Assembly (NCBI RefSeq): GCF_900188435.1
Contig: NZ_FYFA01000002.1
Location: 1 to 64,000 of the forward strand
Source of the DNA: Marinobacter sp. es.048
Lineage (GTDB): Bacteria; Pseudomonadota; Gammaproteobacteria; Pseudomonadales; Oleiphilaceae
Direction of reading: 5' to 3'
DNA: 64,000 bases
The position numbers and the translations under genes were made by a program. The notes under the pieces were generated by a model. That model saw nothing but the letters and a program-made list of their open reading frames with translations, was not told where the DNA came from and did no database searches. Below, piece after piece: positions 59,595 to 64,000 of this stretch (positions within the stretch are counted from its first letter, which is position 1; each line of letters opens with the position of its first letter).

Positions 59595-61277
59595 ATGTAC
59601 TACGACTTTTTCGGCTTTCGCGAACCACCATTTTCCATTGCCCCGGATCCTCGTTACCTGTACCTCAGCGACCGCCACAAGGAAGCGCTGGCACACCTGA
59701 TGTATGGGGTCCAGGGGCAGGGTGGTTTCATCGTGATCACCGGTGAAGTTGGAACCGGGAAAACAACGGTTTCCCGGTGCTTTATCGAAAATGTTCCCGA
59801 TAATGTGGATATCGCGCTGATCCTGAATCCAAGGCTCTCTGCGCGGGAATTGTTGTCGTCCATCTGCGATGAGCTGGAAATCCCCCACGAGATCAGTGCA
59901 ACCATCAAGGAACTGGTGGATCTGATTAACCAGGACTTGCTCAAGGCCCATGCGGCAGGGCGCCACAAGGTTCTGATGATCGATGAGGCCCAGAACCTTT
60001 CGGCCGAGGTACTGGAACAGCTCCGGCTTCTGACCAACCTTGAGACGGCAGAGAAGAAGCTGCTTCAGATTGTCCTGCTCGGCCAGCCCGAGTTGCAGGA
60101 GATGCTGGCACTCCCCGAGCTGCGCCAGCTGAACCAGCGGGTTACCGCTCGCTACCACCTGGATGCCATCGGTCGGGCAGAGCTGCCGGCTTACCTTCGT
60201 TACCGACTCAGCGTGGCCGGCATGCGAGGCGACATTTTCTCGGAGCGGGCAGTAAATCGCCTCTATCGGGAAAGTCAGGGCATTCCCCGACTGATCAACC
60301 TGATCAGCGACCGGGCCTTACTGGGCGCTTATGCCGAGGGAGAGCATGAGATCACGACCGATCACATCCGCCAGGCAGCAAAGGAAGTACGCGGACAGCC
60401 CCTCGGCCCCTCGCCCTCACGCCAGTCGCCGGACAGGTCCCAGTACCTGATCGTTGCGGCTTCGATTCTCGTGGCCATCATTGGCACTGCCTGGCTGTTC
60501 GAGCGGTGGTCCACCGACGGTGTGGTTTTTAACGGCCAGTCGTCTGTTGAACCCCTGAAGGGATCGGTTGAACGGGTGGATGAGCAGCAACCCGAGCAAG
60601 TGGAGGAAACGCCAGAAACCTTGCCGGAAGTGCCGTCAGGGCCCGGTGAGCTGGCCGTACCGGATCAGCTTATGGATTCAGTCTCGGCGTTCCAGGTGCT
60701 TTTCGGGATCTGGGGGCGGGACTATCAACCTGCGGAGGCTCCCGTGGCCTGTGACTGGGCCAGAGAGAATGGGCTGGGGTGCCTGAATCGCCAGGGCAGC
60801 CGCCGAAGCCTGGAGTTTCTGGATCGCCCTGCGATGCTCCAGCTCCAGGATGACACAGGCAACACAGGCTTTGTCGTCCTCCGCCATCTGAACGGCGATA
60901 CGGCAGAAGTTGCCATGCCGGCTGGCAATCAGACTGTGTCTTTTGCCAGTATCGAGCGACACTGGTTCGGTGAATATCGAGTACTATGGCGCTTGCCGGA
61001 ATACCTGACGGGGGACGGCTTCTACAGTAATGGTGGCGGCGAACAACTCTGGATTGGCGCACGAATGATGGACCTGGCGGACCGGCACAGTAAATCCCGT
61101 ACCGAGAGTGACCGCGTTAAACGCATGGACGCGGAAGAGCAGGTTCGCTGGTATCAGGCATTGCGGGGGCTCACTGTCGATGGCATTGCCGGCGCCATGA
61201 CCATCATCCAGATCAACAATGATCTGGAAGCCTCTATCCCTCGTCTCAAGCCCCTGCAGTCGGAAGGTCGAGAGTAA
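59595..61277 (+). CDS. ExeA/GspA-type secretion ATPase with peptidoglycan-binding domain
   Basis: 560 residues. Starts MYYDFFGFREPPFSIAPDPR, typical of ExeA. AAA domain: Walker A VITGEVGTGKTTVSRCFIEN near residue 50, Walker B VLMIDEAQNLSAEVLEQLRL. One TM near 285-300 (YLIVAASILVAIIGTAWLF). Periplasmic part with FQVLFGIWGRDYQP and the peptidoglycan-binding repeat WYQALRGLTVDGIAGAMTII near the end. With GspB it helps place the type II secretin in the wall. Confidence 0.93.
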   Translation: MYYDFFGFREPPFSIAPDPRYLYLSDRHKEALAHLMYGVQGQGGFIVITGEVGTGKTTVSRCFIENVPDNVDIALILNPRLSARELLSSICDELEIPHEISATIKELVDLINQDLLKAHAAGRHKVLMIDEAQNLSAEVLEQLRLLTNLETAEKKLLQIVLLGQPELQEMLALPELRQLNQRVTARYHLDAIGRAELPAYLRYRLSVAGMRGDIFSERAVNRLYRESQGIPRLINLISDRALLGAYAEGEHEITTDHIRQAAKEVRGQPLGPSPSRQSPDRSQYLIVAASILVAIIGTAWLFERWSTDGVVFNGQSSVEPLKGSVERVDEQQPEQVEETPETLPEVPSGPGELAVPDQLMDSVSAFQVLFGIWGRDYQPAEAPVACDWARENGLGCLNRQGSRRSLEFLDRPAMLQLQDDTGNTGFVVLRHLNGDTAEVAMPAGNQTVSFASIERHWFGEYRVLWRLPEYLTGDGFYSNGGGEQLWIGARMMDLADRHSKSRTESDRVKRMDAEEQVRWYQALRGLTVDGIAGAMTIIQINNDLEASIPRLKPLQSEGRE

Positions 61278-61279
61278 TC

Positions 61280-61921
61280 ATGTCTTACATTCTTGACGCA
61301 TTGCGAAAATCCGAAACCGAGCGGCGGCAGGGTCGTGTTCCGGACCTTGGCCAGCAAGTGCAGCTTATTCATCGGCCAAAGAAGAAGAGGGTGTCACCGG
61401 CTCTCTGGGTGTCGCTGGCATTGATGCTGAACGCCGGAGTCCTGGCCTTTGTTTTCTGGCCGGTAACGCCTGCAACCCAATCAGAACCGGCATTGGAAGA
61501 TCCCGTCGCGGAGACGGGGGCCATCCCGGAGCCTGATCCTGCTGAGTCAACTCCACCGCCGACAGCGACGGAACCAACTGTCGCCGAGAGCAGGGAACGG
61601 GCGACCGTCATCGTTCCCTCATCAGCAATATCCGAAACCGCAGCACCGATGGTGGAACCCGAGCAGGCAGGCAGAGTACCTCATCTGGTAGAGTTGCCGC
61701 TTTCATTCCAGAAGAGCGTCCCCGATTTGACCTTTAACAGCCATATCTACTCCTCATCACCTGCATCGCGCAGGGTTATGATTAACGACACTTACCTGCG
61801 AGTGGGTGACGTCTTCGAAGGTCTGCGGGTAGACGACATAACAGAAGAGGGCGTGGTACTGAGTCGAGACGGCCGACGTTTCCGGGTTGGTGTGGTGCGG
61901 GACTGGGTGAGCCCCCGCTGA
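61280..61921 (+). CDS. gspB: General secretion pathway protein GspB (ExeB-like)
   Basis: 213 residues. N-terminal MSYILDALRKSETERRQGRV is diagnostic; TM near 37-55 (ALWVSLALMLNAGVLAFVFW), Pro/Glu/Ala-rich periplasmic linker, C-terminal beta domain LTFNSHIYSSSPASRRVMIN with LRVGDVFEGLRVDDITEEGV, like PilP/GspC homology regions. Partner of ExeA. Two bases after exeA and overlapping dinG's ATG by one base. Confidence 0.93.
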   Translation: MSYILDALRKSETERRQGRVPDLGQQVQLIHRPKKKRVSPALWVSLALMLNAGVLAFVFWPVTPATQSEPALEDPVAETGAIPEPDPAESTPPPTATEPTVAESRERATVIVPSSAISETAAPMVEPEQAGRVPHLVELPLSFQKSVPDLTFNSHIYSSSPASRRVMINDTYLRVGDVFEGLRVDDITEEGVVLSRDGRRFRVGVVRDWVSPR

Positions 61922-64000
61922 TGGCACTGACCGACGAGATCAAGCAATCGATCCAGCAAGGGTATCGGGATGTGCTGGCCGGCAAGGACATACGGGCACG
62001 CTATGGGCAACGCCTGATGATTGCCGAAATTGCCAGGTACATGGGCGACATCACTGAGAATGATGGTCAGAGAACCTCCCCGGCCTCGGCTTGTGTTGTG
62101 GAGGCCGGCACCGGTACGGGCAAAACCCTGGCCTACTTGATCGCCGCCATTCCGGTGGCAAAAGCCCTGGGCAAAACCCTGGTGATATCCACCGCGACCG
62201 TAGCCCTTCAGGACCAGATTGTGCTCAAGGACCTTCCGGACCTGAAGAAGCACAGCAAGATGGACTTCAACTGGACGCTCGCCAAAGGCCGGGGTCGCTA
62301 TCTTTGCATGTCCCGCCTGGAAGCCCGCCTGCACGACGAGGGAAATACCGACAGTGACACCATGCCCCTGTTCCTGTTGGATGGCCCGAAAAATGAAGAA
62401 CCCGGCACCCGGGCATTCTTTGAAGAGATGCTGGCCAGCTACGGCTCAAGGGAGTGGGACGGTGACCGGGACCATTGGCCGGAGCAGATCCCGGACGATG
62501 TCTGGCGACAGGTAACCACGGATCATCGCCAATGCACCAACCGCCATTGCAGCTATTTTGACAGCTGTGCGTTTTTCGATGCCCGCAAAGACCTTGATGA
62601 TGCCGATATCGTGGTTGCCAACCACGACCTGGTGCTGGCCGACCTGGCATTAGGCGGCGGGGCGATTTTGCCGGAGCCGGAGAATGCCCTCTACATTTTC
62701 GATGAGGCTCATCATCTTCCTGACAAGGCCCTGAATCACTTTGCCGCATCGCTCCCACTTAATGCCACCCGCCAGTGGCTGAAACAGCTTTCCCAGGCGC
62801 TGGTTAAAATGCAGCCTTACCTGGCCGCCGGAACTCAGGCCGCGAAATCCCTGGACCGAATCAGTTCTGCGTCAAGGGAAGTGGATCTGGTGCTGAACCG
62901 GGTTTACGAGGAAGCCGAGCAGAATACCGGGTGGGAGTTCAACGAAGAGCGCAGAACGGCCCAGTGGCGTTATCCGGAAGGCGAACTGCCGGAAGCCATG
63001 GCGGAGCTCGCAGCCGAGAGTCGTATTGCAACCGCCAATATGGTTCGACAACTGGGCGTTCTGGCGGATGAACTGCAGGGTGCCTTCGACGAGCGCAAGG
63101 AACATGAGATTGACCGGGAAACGGCGGAAGCCTGGTATCCGGTGATTGGTTCGTTTCACGCCCGGGCAGAAGACCAGTTAAGGCTGTGGACAGCCTGGTG
63201 CGAACAGGGCAACGTGAAGCCCGCCGGTGAGGCAGAAGCAGACACTGAAGCCGGGGAGGAGGCTGACGCAAGGCCAAAGACACAGAAAAGCCCGCCACCG
63301 GCCCGCTGGGCAGTGCGACAACGCTGGGATCACGCGGAAGACATTACCCTGTACAGTTCACCGGTATTGGCGGACAACCTCTTGTACTCCAGGCTCTGGT
63401 CCCGGGCCTACGGTGCTGTTCTCACCAGTGCCACACTGACTGCACTTGGCCGATTTGATCGGCTGAATGCCCGGGCGGGATTACCCCAGGGCAGCCGCTT
63501 CCTCGTGGTCCCGAGTTCTTTCCGGTATGGCGAGATGGCCACGGTAGAGGTGCCTGCTATGTCCGCCATGCCAACGGATGACGGCTTCGCTGATGAGCTG
63601 GTTAAACGACTGCCTGATTTGTGGGCGGGCGAGAAAGCGACTCTGGTATTGTTCACTTCCCGGCGTCAGATGCAGCAGGTGCGGGACGCACTGGCCCCGG
63701 AATACCCGGATTTGATCATCACCCAGGACGATATGGCCAAGGGCGAAGTGCTCAGGCAGCATTGCAGCCGGGTGGACGAGGGCCGTCCGAGTGTTCTGTT
63801 TGGTGTTGCCAGCTTTGCCGAGGGCATCGATCTTCCCGGCAAGTATCTGCACCACGTTGTGATTACTCGTTTGCCGTTTTCAGTGCCGGACGACCCCATT
63901 GAGGCGAGCCTGGCCGAGTGGGTGACCCAGCGAGGCGGCAATCCATTTATGGAAATTACCGTTCCGGACGCTTCAATAAAACTGGTTCAGGCGGTGGGTC
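61921..64000 (+). CDS. dinG: ATP-dependent DNA helicase DinG, cut by the window edge
   Basis: Open from ATG 61921 to the end (693 codons seen). ALTDEIKQSIQQGYRDVLAG, Walker A VVEAGTGTGKTLAYLIAAIP near residue 65, Fe-S cluster cysteines in GRYLCMSRLE and HRQCTNRHCSYFDSCAFF, DEAH box YIFDEAHHLPDKALNHFAAS, LTSATLTALGRFDRL and FGVASFAEGIDLPGKYLHHV (motif V/VI region). XPD-like 5'-3' helicase acting on R-loops and damaged DNA in relatives. Start overlaps the gspB stop (TGATG). Only the last helicase motif and C-terminus are missing. Confidence 0.94.
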   Translation, partial: MALTDEIKQSIQQGYRDVLAGKDIRARYGQRLMIAEIARYMGDITENDGQRTSPASACVVEAGTGTGKTLAYLIAAIPVAKALGKTLVISTATVALQDQIVLKDLPDLKKHSKMDFNWTLAKGRGRYLCMSRLEARLHDEGNTDSDTMPLFLLDGPKNEEPGTRAFFEEMLASYGSREWDGDRDHWPEQIPDDVWRQVTTDHRQCTNRHCSYFDSCAFFDARKDLDDADIVVANHDLVLADLALGGGAILPEPENALYIFDEAHHLPDKALNHFAASLPLNATRQWLKQLSQALVKMQPYLAAGTQAAKSLDRISSASREVDLVLNRVYEEAEQNTGWEFNEERRTAQWRYPEGELPEAMAELAAESRIATANMVRQLGVLADELQGAFDERKEHEIDRETAEAWYPVIGSFHARAEDQLRLWTAWCEQGNVKPAGEAEADTEAGEEADARPKTQKSPPPARWAVRQRWDHAEDITLYSSPVLADNLLYSRLWSRAYGAVLTSATLTALGRFDRLNARAGLPQGSRFLVVPSSFRYGEMATVEVPAMSAMPTDDGFADELVKRLPDLWAGEKATLVLFTSRRQMQQVRDALAPEYPDLIITQDDMAKGEVLRQHCSRVDEGRPSVLFGVASFAEGIDLPGKYLHHVVITRLPFSVPDDPIEASLAEWVTQRGGNPFMEITVPDASIKLVQAVG

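Overview
The window looks like a chromosomal segment of a marine gammaproteobacterium, most likely Marinobacter or a close relative. This is inferred from gene content and order (ffs-dnaX-ybaB-recR, rnd-ycgL-ycgN, hrpA, mlaA, exeA-gspB-dinG, and an exosortase A locus with prsK/prsR/prsT); no search was run. Right of about 33 kb it is orderly core genome. The left 23 kb is an accessory exopolysaccharide (EPS) island, visibly more AT-rich in places and scarred by insertion sequences.

Layout: 1-2.3 kb holds a broken glycosyltransferase end and a nest of two decayed IS3-family elements. 2.5-23.7 kb is a surface-polysaccharide locus: a secreted jelly-roll-like protein, glycosyltransferases, a NodB deacetylase, a frameshifted Wzy/O-antigen-ligase gene, a methyltransferase, a Wzx flippase, an AsnB-type amidotransferase, two ATP-grasp proteins, two GNAT-fold proteins and a QueC-like PP-loop protein. 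An apparently complete IS3-family element (9057-10341) sits inside a relic copy of one glycosyltransferase. 23.9-33.1 kb is the exosortase module: xrtA fused to an EpsI domain, then on the minus strand prsK-prsR-prsT (histidine kinase, sigma-54 activator, TPR lipoprotein), and a divergent PEP-CTERM substrate gene with a good -24/-12 promoter.

33.1-46.5 kb is housekeeping: an epimerase-like/acyltransferase/mutarotase operon, a 2OG-Fe(II) oxygenase, the 4.5S SRP RNA, dnaX-ybaB-recR, rnd-ycgL-ycgN, and a VWA/MoxR/VWA trio. 46.8-49.1 kb is a decayed ExbB/ExbD/TonB-type cluster in which every gene carries a lesion. 49.1-64 kb has fatty-acid and envelope genes (MaoC, acyl-CoA ligase, KAS III, thioesterase, MlaA, patatin), hrpA, the ExeA/GspB secretion pair and a dinG cut by the window edge.

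How it fits together: the Wzx/Wzy-type genes should build and export a repeat-unit polysaccharide. The amide-forming and acyl-transferring enzymes (AsnB, ATP-grasp, GNAT, FemAB-like, PP-loop) suggest a sugar decorated with amino-acid or amide groups. XrtA would process PEP-CTERM proteins that meet this polysaccharide at the surface, and PrsK/PrsR would switch substrate genes on through sigma-54. The most interesting points are the amide-ligase set with its QueC-like member, and the PEP-CTERM substrate that carries the Cys...Gln pattern of thioester adhesin domains.
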